Source: Stachybotrys elegans (Eukaryota > Ascomycota > Sordariomycetes > Hypocreales > Stachybotryaceae). From it: a stretch of 64,000 nt of DNA. The translations under genes were made by a program, and so were the position numbers. The DNA lies in assembly GCA_020746835.1 (NCBI GenBank), contig JAGPNK010000006.1, positions 744,001 through 808,000 of the forward strand, written 5' to 3'. Of the stretch, positions 43,038 to 54,828 are shown in pieces. Below the pieces are notes generated by a model that was not told the origin of the DNA, did no database searches, and saw nothing but the letters and a program-made list of their open reading frames with translations. The first letter of the stretch is position 1. Each line of letters begins with the position of its first letter.

Positions 43038-45463
43038 ATGTCTTCACTCCAATCGCCACCGTCTCGGCATTTTACTGATGACAGCATACTAGACAGGTTG
43101 AAGCTGAAGCTGCTGGCGCTAGGTCACCCTTCTGGGCTGACGCCCACCACCAGCCAGCCAGCTGAACCAGCCCGCAAACAAAGACCGATCAAGACCGCCA
43201 TAGATTCTGGATACAACTCCTTCAGCAACTCTGTCGCCTCTGCTTCCGACACCAATCCGAGCGAGAATAGCGGCACGAGTTTGCCGGGAACAACAGTGAA
43301 GCATTTCAACAAGGTGATCCCCAGGCAGCTGCAGCAGCGCTTCTTCGACCTCAAAGTCCTCTACACACAGCCCCTCCTTGACACTATCTTGAAGAAGAAG
43401 AAATCCAACCACGGTGATGTCTCGATGAAATTAAGACACCTTGGCCACAGCTACGAAACGGCTACGCTCCACATCGTCATTCAATGCGAGAAGAAGATAT
43501 CCAAGACTGTGAGGCGATTTTTTGAGCAAAAGCACGTTGCCCAAGACTTGAAGCCCGACTTTTCCATATTCATCATCGAGAAGGAGATTCTACGCCTCGC
43601 TTCGGCGAGTGAGATTGATGTTCTTTCTGACACCTGGCCGACCGATACGCTGTGCGGCATGCCGATTCGGCTGAAGAGATATGACGTCTCGGCATTTGCG
43701 ACACTCGGCGGGCTGATACTCGTTGAAACGAAAGAGAAGCATCTCTACGGCCTCACAGCGGCACATCCCATCAAGAGTCTCTTATGGGCGTATAATGAAG
43801 CTTGGTCAGACGTTGAATCAGACTCAGCCTCGGAGTTGGATGAAGCGTCGGACCATAATACCCCTGGGACAGAGTTACCAGACTCGGAGTCGGATGAAGC
43901 GTCGGAGTCGGATGAATCGTCGGACCATGATACCCCTGGGACAGAGTTACCAGACTCGGAGTCGGATGAAGCGTCGGAGTCGGATGAATCGTCGGACCAT
44001 GATACCCCTGGGACAGAGTTACCAGACTCGGAGTCGGATGAAGCGTCGGAGTCGGATAAAGCGTCGGACCATGATACCCCTGGGACAGGGTTACCAGAGG
44101 CCGAGTGTAACGCTGAATCTAAGACCAGAGCGCGGTCCAACTCCCAGGGATATGCCATAGATGGGAGAGTCAATGTCTCTAATAGCGAAGTGGTCATCGG
44201 GGCCATTACTTGCCATACATCCAGAGGCACACCCATCCAAGTAAATTACGATTGGGCCCTGGTGGACCTGAAGTTACCAGATGTCATTCTGCCAGCCGCC
44301 ATTTCCATCCCTTGTCAGCCACCGGAGAACCGTCTTGGTTTCGTCACCAAAGATAATACAGACGAAACACAAAACGAACCAGCACTCATGCTACGTCCTC
44401 CAAGTAGCCGACCGGAGTTTTCGTCTCAACAAGTCTCTGTACGCACGAACCGCGGCCCCCAGACAGGATGCCTTATGTTCAATAAGTCGACCATGATGAT
44501 CGCACCAGGGTCTAGCTTCGTCGAGATCTATGACTTGGCAATCGACCAAGATTCCAGTAGGGTTCTCCAAGCTCTCTTGCTCAGATATATAGCTCACACT
44601 GCTGAAAAGTTCTGATTGCCGGCGACTCCGGCTCTTGGGTTGTCGACGATGCTACGGGGGAAGTCTTTGGCCACGTAGTGTCTGTCGATGTCTTTGGTGA
44701 AGCTCAGGTAATGCCAATTGAGGCGACATTAAGTGATATAAGAACAGAGACCGGGGCTCAGAGAGTACTCTTGCCAACCTTTGGCGACCTGGAATTGGTA
44801 ACGCCGACCGGCATTTCCCTTGAGTCACCGCTGCCTTTGATTCTCGAATGCTCTGACCGTTTTACATCGGACTTCTCTCAGACACCCCTTGTTGTTCCAC
44901 AGCAGAGCGATCTCGGTATCAGAGATATGAGACGGTCTTCGAGCGAGTCCACGGCTGTTGATCCCCGGGCGGTTGATCAGTCTAGGCCATTGGATAAATG
45001 GGCGGATCCAAGTATATCTTGTGCTGTACCCTCACTTGACCTACCGGTACTGGTGTCTGTGGACTCACTTGACGTACCGTTACTGGCACCTGTGGAAGCG
45101 CATACAGATAGAGATCTGGCTCAGCTGCCCGACCCGGGACCATCCCTTGCGTTTACTGCTTTCGACGAACAAGAGGCTGAACAAGTGCCTTCAGCAAAGG
45201 ACAGTCGCATAAGAGAATGGTTGCGGAGTCTGGGTCATCGATCTATATCATCTTTCTTCTGGCCACCAGGGAAACTATCGAGGCTGCGCGGCTCTAAAAT
45301 ATTCGGAGCAGCGTCGGCCAAAGATAAGACAGTCCTTGGATACGTGGCGGCCTCGCCAGTCAAATCGCCGCATGAACATTCTTCTCAGAGAAAGTACAGG
45401 GGCTCTGAATCGGTAGCAGACTCTGGATATGGATCACAGAACCTATTAGAACGCTTTTCTTAA
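43038..45463 (+). CDS. Intracellular trypsin-like serine protease with acidic tandem repeat and disordered tails
   Basis: Exons 43038-44556 and 44610-45463 give 790 aa. A chymotrypsin-type triad can be read: His243 in LYGLTAAHPI, Asp405 in YDWALVDLKLP, and Ser513 in AGDSGSWVVD. The last is rebuilt only by removing a 53-bp intron (donor GTAGGG, acceptor AAAAG). This GDSGSWV...GEVFGHVV layout is one I recall from poorly studied fungal proteins. There is no signal peptide, so the protein is probably cytosolic or nuclear. Between His and Asp lies an acidic tandem repeat of 24 residues. N- and C-terminal tails are Ser/Pro-rich with DSGYNS (near residue 57) and DSGYGS (near residue 785). Active protease versus pseudoprotease is untested. 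The start ATG was chosen because the longer open frame begins with a TTG. Confidence 0.82.
43821..44096 (+). repeat. 72-bp coding tandem repeat (three near-identical units plus a diverged one)
   Basis: Units run 43881-43952, 43953-44024 and 44025-44096, preceded by a shorter diverged copy from 43821. Each 72-bp unit encodes 24 residues, DSESDEASESDESSDHDTPG followed by TELP. Units 1 and 2 look identical; unit 3 differs by a few bases (GATAAAGCG for GATGAATCG, GGG for GAG). Such identity suggests recent amplification. The frame is kept, so length changes by 24 residues. Confidence 0.95.
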
Positions 45464-45852
45464 TATATAAGAAATTAGATTAGATTTAAATCTATTATAT
45501 ATAAAGTATAGTGTCGCAAGTCCAGCGCTGCAAGCTGCAGAGCCCCCTAGAGCCTGTGGGTGTCTGGGGCACACAGGGCAGAACCTGATGTCCATTCCCA
45601 ATTGGTGATAAGAGGAGGAAGCTAATAAGATCCTATCAAATTTTATTCGCGATAAACATCAGCTTCATGTAAGCCTTTATGACGAATAGAAAGTGCTGAT
45701 TACAGGATTGATATTAAAGCACTGAAACACTGGAAACACAGCCGCCCAACCCCCTACGCTCCGTCCCATTTTGGTTCCGACATAACTTTCATCGTACAGC
45801 CGCCTTCATCATGGCACGACGCCCAGCTCCAATATCTGCACTGGAGCCTTTA
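45464..45852. other. 389-bp convergent spacer
   Basis: It holds the 3' flanks of the protease gene and the F-box gene. At the left end it is strongly AT-rich with a perfect palindrome AGATTTAAATCT (45482-45493) inside TATATA-flanked sequence, a plausible 3'-end structure. Nothing else is seen. Confidence 0.45.
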
Positions 45853-46656
45853 CTATTCAAGGTGGGTGCCCAGATTTATCCAGAAGGACAGACTATAGTG
45901 GCCTTCCCATCCCGGAGTCATAGAGACAACGCACCGGGTAGAACAATCTTGACAAGTCCTAGGTCCAATATGATAGTGTCCTTGGGGGTATTTAGTCGTC
46001 AGGGACTGAAAGTATCGTAATGTCGCATGTACATCGAATCGAAAGTGTGGACAGACTGGGAATGTGGACAGCACATCATTTGGGGCTTCCACTGACACCA
46101 GCCAGACTTCGAGACGTGAAGGTTCTTGAACGCGGGTGAGCTTGTTCCGCAGTGTGCTACACCGCCAGCTAAGGCCAGTAATACCCTTAGGAATTGGGCA
46201 ACTCCTTATACTCTCCTCAGCCGCCGCCAGGTAAGGACATTGGGAGCCCCCCTCCCGTTGCCCCGGAATTTGTTGCCAAGTAGCGGAGATAAGATCCTCA
46301 AACATGCTTGAAGACGTAGAGAGTGGCACGAGGCACTCGGCTAGGTGGTGAAGCCTACCGCAATCGTAGCAGTACCAGTTATTATGCATGTGTGTTTGCA
46401 TGCCTTTCCAGAAGCCTAGCTCGGTGCCCTTGTAGACTGTCTCGGCGTACGATGTAACTTCTGTCTCCCAATTTCTCACGGTGAGAACTCTGAAGCGACG
46501 GCAGGTCTGCGAAATGGGAAACAAGTCGTGGGGTAGGAGAGAGCCGAAGATCGCCAACAGAAGCTCGTTTGGCAACCTCAGGATCCTTGTCTTGAGGGTC
46601 TCTGCTGGGGTTTTTTCTGCCATACATAGGCCCTGGTCGTCTGTGTTGTTCGTCAT
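45853..46656 (-). CDS. F-box protein with Cys/His-rich C-terminal region
   Basis: A single exon encodes 267 aa from the ATG at 46656; the longer open frame begins with a TTG and is not used. F-box proteins bind Skp1 in SCF ubiquitin ligases and choose substrates. The F-box lies at about residues 24-60 (LRLPNELLLAIFGSLLPHDL, then FPISQTCRRFRVL). After it come CYDCGRLHHLAEC, a Cys pair around CSTL, CPHFRFD, and CQDCSTRC, which could form one or two zinc sites. No WD40 or leucine-rich repeat is present, so the substrate is unknown. This Cys-containing single-domain F-box type is common in expanded fungal families. The protein ends soon after FWINLGTHLE, perhaps slightly short of relatives. Confidence 0.8.
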   Translation of the reverse strand: MTNNTDDQGLCMAEKTPAETLKTRILRLPNELLLAIFGSLLPHDLFPISQTCRRFRVLTVRNWETEVTSYAETVYKGTELGFWKGMQTHMHNNWYCYDCGRLHHLAECLVPLSTSSSMFEDLISATWQQIPGQREGGSQCPYLAAAEESIRSCPIPKGITGLSWRCSTLRNKLTRVQEPSRLEVWLVSVEAPNDVLSTFPVCPHFRFDVHATLRYFQSLTTKYPQGHYHIGPRTCQDCSTRCVVSMTPGWEGHYSLSFWINLGTHLE

Positions 46657-47137
46657 GGTAGCGATGAGGTCCGGATCGTGCAAGTTTATCGATTGGTGCG
46701 TGGATAGAAGTTGACTTCCAAGGGGAAAGAGATGAAAAGTATGTGCGGCCTCGAGGGATGGGTGGGATTATTATATACATGCATCACAAACTTAAAAGCT
46801 CTCAAAGTATGCGGCAGGTTTGCGACTGGTAACTGCCGTCTGCGGACATCCAGGCAAAGAAGCAACCTTAACCTCGCTCCGCATTACTAAGTTTCACTGA
46901 CAGTTATTCGGCACGTCCTTGAAATTGACTGTCATGGAATAAATCTGACCTTTACCACCGGCAACGAGACTGGCATCCGAGATGGCCGTAGGATGCTCAA
47001 TTATCCTTTTGTGGTCCACAGCATCTTTAACTCCAGGACCGAGGCCGCACATGATATGGCTCTCAAACACAGGAACGCCTGCCTCATGCCCAAGGTCTTA
47101 TAATCTTCCGACACCTGCCTTTGTTCCCGAACCAGTC
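46657..47137. other. 481-bp spacer
   Basis: It holds the F-box gene promoter and the 3' flank of the PTH11-like gene (transcribed in the same direction). No other feature is seen. Confidence 0.45.
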
Positions 47138-48574
47138 CTATAGCCTGCCTTCCCAGTTGTAGCCGCGAATCAGCGCCTCTAGCGGATCCATGATGGGCTG
47201 GCCCGTCTCTACGGTGACGGAAATCTCGTTGCTGACGAGGATTTGTCCAGGTCCTGCCGTGATGCCGTTTTGTGTAATCTGGACGCCACCCTCTTTGGTC
47301 GACGTACGGAGGATGTTGTCCTGGCTTTCGGGCGTTCGGAGATGCCGAACGCCCATCTCGTGGCTGTAGTCGATGTTGTTGTACGACTTATCATTGGGCC
47401 TGGTGGAGTTTCTTGTGTGGCGGAGGAAAATAATGTTGACCAACGGGGCAAGGACCGGCATCGATGCCGCAATCATCATGGTGCAGCCCTGGATACTGGG
47501 GCTGGTTAGTTCAGTGTCATATTGAGGCAGGGGATGTTACTTACGCTGTCCACAAGATGAGTTCGGCACTATCATCTATGGAGATTGTTAATCGAGGCCG
47601 TACAATAGCAACCCCCCTTACTTACATGAGTAGTCCGGGCTGCTTATGCCTTCGGGGATAACAGTCGTCTTGTAAACGGCAACAGCTCCGCCACTGGTAG
47701 CGATTAGTGACCATTCGGGCGCCTATAGACCATCCAGACACATACACAGCTCCAATGCCAAGAGCACAGGAGAGTCCAAATCTTCGTCTTGCGGACATCT
47801 GGATCTGGAATAACTTGGCGACAGGATATACAGCGAGCACTACATCGACAAACGCGGCAAATCCTGTCCAACCATCAGTACAGCCACGAGACAGATAGCC
47901 GCGTTTAACTTACCGTTTGCGTAAATGGCATATGCCACAATGGGTCGTGGGTCCAAACATGTAGGTGTCATGTCAAAGTTCCAAAGAGCCTCAGGCGGGT
48001 CGCAGCGACCGATAAAGAGGCCCATAAGAACAATGACGGAGGCCATGCTCCAGAGGGTGATGGCCCAAAGGAACCATTTGTGCAAGGGCCGCGGCTTCAT
48101 CAGTCGTGTGAGGAGCGTGATGACGGCCATCTTTGGTAGCATGAAGAAGAAGGCACCGGGCAGGAAGGCTATGGCCATCCAGAAAGTGAGAGCCTCTTGC
48201 TGTGCCGGACCGAGGGCGACCATGTGTCTTCCGACGCCATAGTGGACAGCAAGAGTGGTGAAGACTGCGGATATGTATCCAAAGACCTGAAGTTATAGTC
48301 AGCATCCATGGTGTCCTCTGCTTAGTGAAGATGCACCGTGGACTGGGAGTCGTACCGTTGCGGCAAGGATCCAGTAGTCGTCTGCCAGGAGATACTTGTA
48401 CACTCTCAGACGAAGCAACAGACGCAGCACCACGACGAGAGTTGCTAGCGCGAGAAAGACCCAGCTAGTAACAATAATCGTGAACCCTCTGTCCTCGGCA
48501 ATGTACTCGTCGTAGCCAGGCTCGCCGGGGCGTGGTCCGGTGTGGTGAAGGGAGTCGAAGTCGAGAAGCGGCAT
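47138..48574 (-). CDS. PTH11/rhodopsin-type seven-helix integral membrane protein
   Basis: Six minus-strand exons, 48574-48356, 48286-47914, 47863-47746, 47693-47626, 47575-47545 and 47495-47138, join in frame to 388 aa. All five introns are 49-69 bp with GT-AG ends. The 'fungal rhodopsin domain' family includes Magnaporthe Pth11, a surface-sensing receptor, but most members are untested. Typical motifs: RVYKYLLADDYWILAA after helix 1, VHYGVGRHM, LTRLMKP, FIGRCDPPEALWNFD then TCLDPRP (extracellular Cys), GGAVAVYKTTVIPE, and AELILWTAIQGCTMMIAASM rebuilt across two introns. Seven hydrophobic segments are counted. There is no CFEM domain. The cytoplasmic tail of about 90 residues is Ser/Thr/Asn-rich. 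A receptor role is inference. Confidence 0.88.
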
Positions 48575-51098
48575 TATCGACGGCGGGTTCCTGAGCACAA
48601 GAATCGAGAGTTGGCCTCCATCAGGCGATTCCCATCCACCAAGACACAAGACACAGCAGCGTTTGTGTCTGCCCGTGTGTGTCGAGAATGTCTCGGTAGG
48701 GGATTACCGGCAGGGCTGGGGTCGGCCCGGTATATACATGTAGGTGATGGAAAGGGCTTGTGCCTCTTCTCTCTTGCACGGCCCGTCCTCGCTAAACAGA
48801 GAGTGCATGGGACGTCCGTCCTGGGCGTCCAGGATGGCACTCCTGAATTGGCGGAAGGAATGGAATCCTTCATGAGGGTTCCACCCCCGCTTGCAATGGG
48901 AGTGACCTCAAGAGGCAGGCATCTCATGATGGTTCTGCAAGTTGCGTTACATGTTGATGTGTATGCGGGGCAACGGCACAGTTTGGCCACCACAACGTGA
49001 AGACGCAGATCTTGCCGATTTTTTATTCTATTTTTTGTGCAAAGGACGTCGTTCAGCCCAATCTGGGGAGACGCCGGCAGGGCTGGTCTGGCGCAGATAT
49101 ATTTCCATTGGGGGCTGCACCCAGTCCGTATTGATACGTCAGACAATTTTCGGCATGACAAGGCAGCTGCCCGATTCGATTCACTACAGTAGTAGAAGCG
49201 CTTGGATCTGCATTCTGCATCTGACGCTTGCCCAACCAGAGCCATAAAGCCGACCTTTTGTAGGGAGGAGGATCAAACAAATAGCACAGACTCCCGGAGT
49301 CACGATGCCGCATGCCAGGTTCGCCCGGTCAGCTTACCGGAGTCGCAAGTCGATGCAGGCTCCATTTGGATCCCAAAGGCGCCCAAGCTTTCCATGAAGT
49401 CAGCGGCTTGACGTTGGCATGTTGCCATTCCCATCGGTACTCAATGCCGGCCATACCAATGCCCACTGGCTTTGGTGCTTTCCAGGGCATGATTCCGCTG
49501 CAAAGACAAAGGACCCTGGGGCACAATCATATATGAAAAGCCCTGGTCAAGGTAGCGTTGCATTCGACGGGGTGCAGCAGGTCCGGAGGAGGGGACTTGG
49601 TCCATTGCCCAGGAACTCCTCTCCGCGAAATGCATTCCTGTTATGCCTCTACCGCCGATGAGGTGATTGGCACAGTGGCTGGCAGCAAGCGAGTTCGCCT
49701 GATGCTAAACATTGTCTTGCAAATGGAGAGGCAGCGCGTAAACAAATATTTACAGCTTCTCTACCAGCAGCCCTCGGTCATGTCGGCGAAGTCCCCATCC
49801 TTCTAGAAGGAGAGCCGTACCTACATACAAGGCGCCAGCGCAGGCACGCATCGCATGCTGCAGGTGTGCCTGGACCTCGTGGGTGGGGAGGAGGGGGGCT
49901 CATGCGTCGCTCCGTGCATCGACGGATGGCTTGACCGATGAAGATACTCGTCCGCCTTTGGATGCTGACGTTGTCCAATCACCTATCCGTCTGACAGATG
50001 GATGGTGCCCCACGACGATACCGAGGCTGACTGTCCACACGGTACCAAGCGGTGCGCCGTTGCAGACGGAAGGGCCCTACTTGGTCTTGACGTTATGTTG
50101 AGCCTCTGCTTGACCCTATTTATCTGGTGTGGTAGTATTTGCTCACCCACGTGCAGGAGGGAGGTATTTTCATACATACCCAGCCTGCCTGTGCCTGGGC
50201 TTCGGACACGTCGCGGAAGCCTCGTGCATTTACCGCTTTATTTTTGTTCTGCCGTCCCAGATGGGTGGCCCGGCAATTCGATCTGCTCTTGGTATCTGCG
50301 TCCCGCCAGCCATGTGTGTGGAGTTGTATTGTCTTTGTGGCCTTGTCCAACTTGGTGTTTCCCCCTCCCATCATTAAGCGATGCCGATTTCCTTTTGAGC
50401 TCTGTTCTCCCCCCTCCTACGCTATGACGTAGCGCCCTTGTTGGAAGGTTTTCGTTTCATGCCTCGGTCAAAGCTCGCTTTACTCGATGCTGTCGTCCTA
50501 GCATCTGCCACTGGCCGTCTTTCGCACTCTTGGGGTTTCGTCCTTCACTCTTCCGCCAATGAGTGGCATGAAGATCTAGACCGAATTGGCTCCACTCAGG
50601 CATGGGAAATGTAGCCTTGGATAGCCGCCATGTGCACTCGTTGCCGTTGCCGTGTCTCAGACGCGTCTTGGATGGCTCACGTTGCCGAGTCGAGAACGTG
50701 TTTCTGACCCACTCCTAGACACTCTCTAAACTTTTTTCTCTCTTGGGTCGCGACTTCCCCCTCCCCCACCAAACACATGAACCCCCGACCCCTCTAACCC
50801 CTCTATCGTCCCTGCCCTACCGCGCTACTCTTCAGGTGCTGGACTGGAAAGTGACGGTGTGGTGACTGGCGACTCGCTACCTGCTTTCCAACCCAGCAGT
50901 CCTGCTAACACAGCCTCGATCCACTGTTACCCTGATCTGCCCTTGTTCGTCAGGCCGCCTACCCGACCTTTTTCCACCTTCAGCAGCCAATTCTCTTCGC
51001 GACCAACTCAACCAACCCAACCTCCCTCTCCACGATACCCTCCTCTCGAGGTCGCTACCCGCCCGCCGCATACGATCTCTTTCTGCTCGTCGCCCAAC
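48575..51098. promoter_or_regulatory. 2.5-kb divergent intergenic region
   Basis: Upstream of both the PTH11-like gene and kap114. No coding sequence I can support; overlapping open frames occur on both strands at 48.6-50.4 kb without family resemblance. Pyrimidine-rich DNA (about 50690-51080) leads into kap114, as is common for fungal housekeeping promoters. Confidence 0.45.
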
Positions 51099-54000
51099 AT
51101 GGAGGACCAGCTGGTTCAGCTCCTCGCCAACACGCAGCTGACCGCTCAAGGCCCCCGCCAGCAGGCCGAGATCGAGCTCATCCGTGCTCGTTCCAATCCC
51201 GCCTTTCCCACCTCGCTGGCCAACATCGCCGCCCACAACTCCATTGATCCCGAGGTTCGCATATCCGCCCTCTCTACGCTGCGTCTATTCATCGAGGCCA
51301 ACTGGGCCTATGGCGACTCGGACGAGCCCCAAGTCCCCATAGCCGACGACGCCAGGGCACAACTGAGGCACTCGCTTCTCGACCTCGCTCTTGGTCTCGA
51401 GGAGGATCGCAGGGTGAGGCTTGGTGCCAGGTGCGAACCCCCCCACCACAACTTCGCCGTTTCTTGATTCGTCTCACCGCCAGAGGTACTAATCTGTCGC
51501 CTTTTCTCCTGTAGTTATGCCGTTGGCAAGATCGCTGTCCACGATTTTCCCGAGCAGTGGCCCGCTCTCCTCCCTACCGTTCTATCCATCATTCCTACGG
51601 GTGCCGACGCGCAGATTCATGGCGCGCTCCGAGTCCTCGGAGATCTGGTCGAGGAGAGTCTCAGCGAGGATCAGTTCTTCACCATGGCCCGCGATATCGC
51701 CAAGACGCTTACCGAGGTCGCCCTCAATGAGAACCGAAAGCACAACCTGAGAGGCTTGGCTATTTCAATCTTCCGATCTTGCTTCGACATGATGAACATG
51801 GTCAAGGACGACCACTCCAAGGAGGTCAAGGCCTTTGCCGAGGAGCTCATGACCCAGTGGAACCCCTTCTTCATCAGTGTATTGAAGCAACGCCTGCCTG
51901 AGGCTGACTTGTCCCTCGGCGAGCAGCCCAATAGCTGGCTGGGGCCCATTGTGCTCAAGTTGCAGGTTGTCAAGACCCTGCTACGTATCCGCCGCGTCTT
52001 CCCAAACCTGCTGCTCCCTCAGAGCACCACATACTTCAGCGCTGTGTGGGAGGAGCTCACGTTGCTCCAGGGACCCCACCAGGCTCTATACATCGACAAC
52101 GAGGCCCAGGGACGACTGGAGGATGCCGACAGTCTGCCTTACACCCTTGATTTCCTCATTCTGGAGGAGATTGACTTCCTCAACCAGTGCTTCCGCGCCG
52201 CTCCTGTCCAGGCTGAGCTTGACGGGCAGCTCAAGGCTCACGCTTCGGCCGCAGAGGTACCCTGGATGATGGAGATTATGAGGATGCTCGTCAGCTACTC
52301 CCGCGTCACCCGCGAGGAGGAGGAGCTGTGGGATATTGACTGCTCTCTTTATTTGGCCGAAGAGACCTCCGTGTCCGCTAATTATACGGCACGAACTGCC
52401 TCGAGCGATTTACTCATCAAGATGGGCGAATGGTTCAACATGACAACCGTTGATGGACTATTTGGATACACACAGACTTTGTTCCCCGGCGACGAGAACT
52501 CGTGGCGTAACCAGGAGGCCGCCCTCTTCCTCTTTGTTATGCTCCTGAGCGATTTCCACGACCTCCACAAGACCATTCCTGAGCCTATCGCCAACGCCTA
52601 CCTTGGACTGGTCGACTACTCCATCAATAAGACTGACCTGCCGCTTCTGTGCGCCAGGGGTTACCTGGTAGCAGGTATGCTAGGCCGTTCGTTCGAGGCT
52701 CCGCCAGCCCTGATTGATCGTATCATTCATTCCATCACCACTGCCGAGTCCGAGGTTGTCCGGGTCGCCTCTATCAAGGCTATCGAGGGCCTGATCAATG
52801 CAGGAAAGATTGCGCCTGAGCGTCAGATCTCCATCATTACCTCTATCCAAACGTACATGAACGGCAAGGATGCGTCCGACATGGAGGACGCCGACGAGCT
52901 ACTGGTGACGCTCAGCGAAGCCCTGCGTGCCGCCATTGGCCTTGATTCCAGAATCGCACTGTCCAATGACGTCTCGTCCATCGACCTCCTCTTCATGCTC
53001 GCCAAGCTGGGTGCCAGCAACTTCCAGGTCACCATGCTGGTTACTGAAGCCTTTGAGGAGATTGTTGGAAGCCTGTCTGACAGCACCATGTTCGATGCGC
53101 TCTGCTCCAAGATCCTTCCTACTCTGACCGGCGCGTTCGACGTCGAGAATCTTGCCGAGGACAATCCTCTGGTGACTGTGAGTTACTTTCCCATTGCTCT
53201 TTTTCACATAAGTTCTGACTATCGCAGGTGGCTATTGAGTTGCTCGTTGTACTTGCTGAGCATGGATCCGAACCACTGCCGAACGGCTTCGTTGCAGCCA
53301 CCATGCCTAAGCTGACTCGTCTGCTGATGGAATCCAACGAGGGAGAGGTCCTGCGACCTGGTTGCGAAACCGTCAAGTGGATTCTGACCCATGACCACCA
53401 GCAAATGTTCAACTGGCAGGACGAGAGCGGACGATCTGGTCTTGAAGTTTGCCTGCACATCGTCGACCGACTTCTGGCACCATCCGTTGAGGACAACTCT
53501 GCTTCCGAGGTTGGAGGATTGGCAGCCGAGCTCGTAGAGAAGGCTGGCCAGGAGCGTCTGGGGCCTTTCCTTCCACAGCTTCTACAGGCTGTCGCTACCA
53601 GACTGGCAACCGCCCAAGCTGCGGCCTTTATTCAGTCTCTGATTCTGGTTTTTGCACGCTTATCTCTGGGTGGTGCTCAAGATGTCGTCGAGTTCCTCAG
53701 CCAAATTCAGATCAATGACCAGACCGGCCTGCAGATCGTTCTCGCGAAGTGGCTCGAGAACTCGGTCAGCTTTGCTGGTTATGAAGAGATTCGACAAAAG
53801 TAGGTGGCATGCAAGCTGAAAAAGGCGAGACTGCTAACAACGCGCAGTGTCATTGCTCTGGCCAAGATCTATTCCCTCAACGACTCCCGAGTCGCTCAAA
53901 CCATCGTCAAGGGAGATCTAATCATCAACAATAACGATAATATCATCAAGACGCGATCACGCGCCAAGCAGAGTATGTGATGCCAATTTGGCCTCATAGG

Positions 54001-54412
54001 ATGCAGCCTTTTCTGACTTGGACCAGACCCTGACCAATATACTCTTATCTCTGCATCTCTCAAGATCGTCAAGGTCTTGATCGAGGAGCTTCTGTCTGCT
54101 TCGGGCGCTCGTGCTGCAGCCAACACAGCGGCGGCAATCGCGTCAACTGAACTCGACGAAGATGACGGTGACGACGACGGTTGGGAGGACGATGAGGATA
54201 CGCTCGACCTTGCTCTGGGATCAGGTAGGGGGGTGGATCTAATGTCCTACGTCGACGGTACCCACCGTCAGCGCGATGATGAGACACAAGCATACCTCAC
54301 CGAGTTCTTCATTCGATGTGGGCAGGAGAACGTAGCCAATTTCGAGGACTGGTTCAACATGCTGAATGAGGAGGAGAAGGCCAAACTTCGCGAGCTTGCT
54401 GCCGGGCAGTAG
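51099..54412 (+). CDS. kap114: Karyopherin beta, Kap114/importin-9 type
   Basis: Five exons, 51099-51430, 51515-53177, 53228-53799, 53848-53972 and 54027-54412, give 1025 aa. Kap114/importin-9 carries TBP and histones H2A-H2B into the nucleus. The N-terminal Ran-binding HEAT repeats start at once (MEDQLVQLLANTQLTAQGPR, then ISALSTLRLFIEANW), and SYAVGKIAVHDFPEQWPALL follows intron 1. The HEAT solenoid continues to the end. The acidic loop typical of the family is near the C-terminus (STELDEDDGDDDGWEDDEDT), followed by FEDWFNMLNEEEKAKLREL. All four introns restore the frame with good donors. Intron 4 gives RSRAKQNPDQYTLI. Length agrees with yeast Kap114 (about 1000 aa). It is convergent with the PI31-type gene. 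Confidence 0.95.
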
Positions 54413-54791
54413 GACCTGCCGGAAATCTCAGAACTCGAGCGGTCGATGCTCTTGGGACCCGAGACTTTCAGGTGCTTCAGACCTCGTCGTATGGTTCGAC
54501 TCGGCTTCCACTCGTGACGAGAGGCAGACTCCAGTGCATGAGATTGGGGAGACGTATTAGACGTGCCTGGAGGTGCCATTTCATGTTGATCACGGGAGTG
54601 GGAGTTTTATTAGTTGATACGATGGATTTGGGTAGAGACGCCATGGGATTATACCAAACGTCCGCCTCCAAAGGATGACTACTTGTGGCATAGTTTACCG
54701 CGAAAGGCGGGTGTTGATAGGACAAATGCGTCACATCATGAGATAGCACAAAATGGCAATGCGAATAGACTGTATTCGAATCACAAAAGAT

Positions 54792-54828
<37 letters not shown>

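Noticed and set aside
43821..44096. 72-bp tandem repeat as a CRISPR-like array
   Set aside because: The units are contiguous without spacers, in frame and inside a coding exon of a eukaryotic gene.
45811..46020. Plus-strand frame of 69 codons opposite the F-box gene end
   Set aside because: Short, overlaps the real gene on the other strand and shows no motif.
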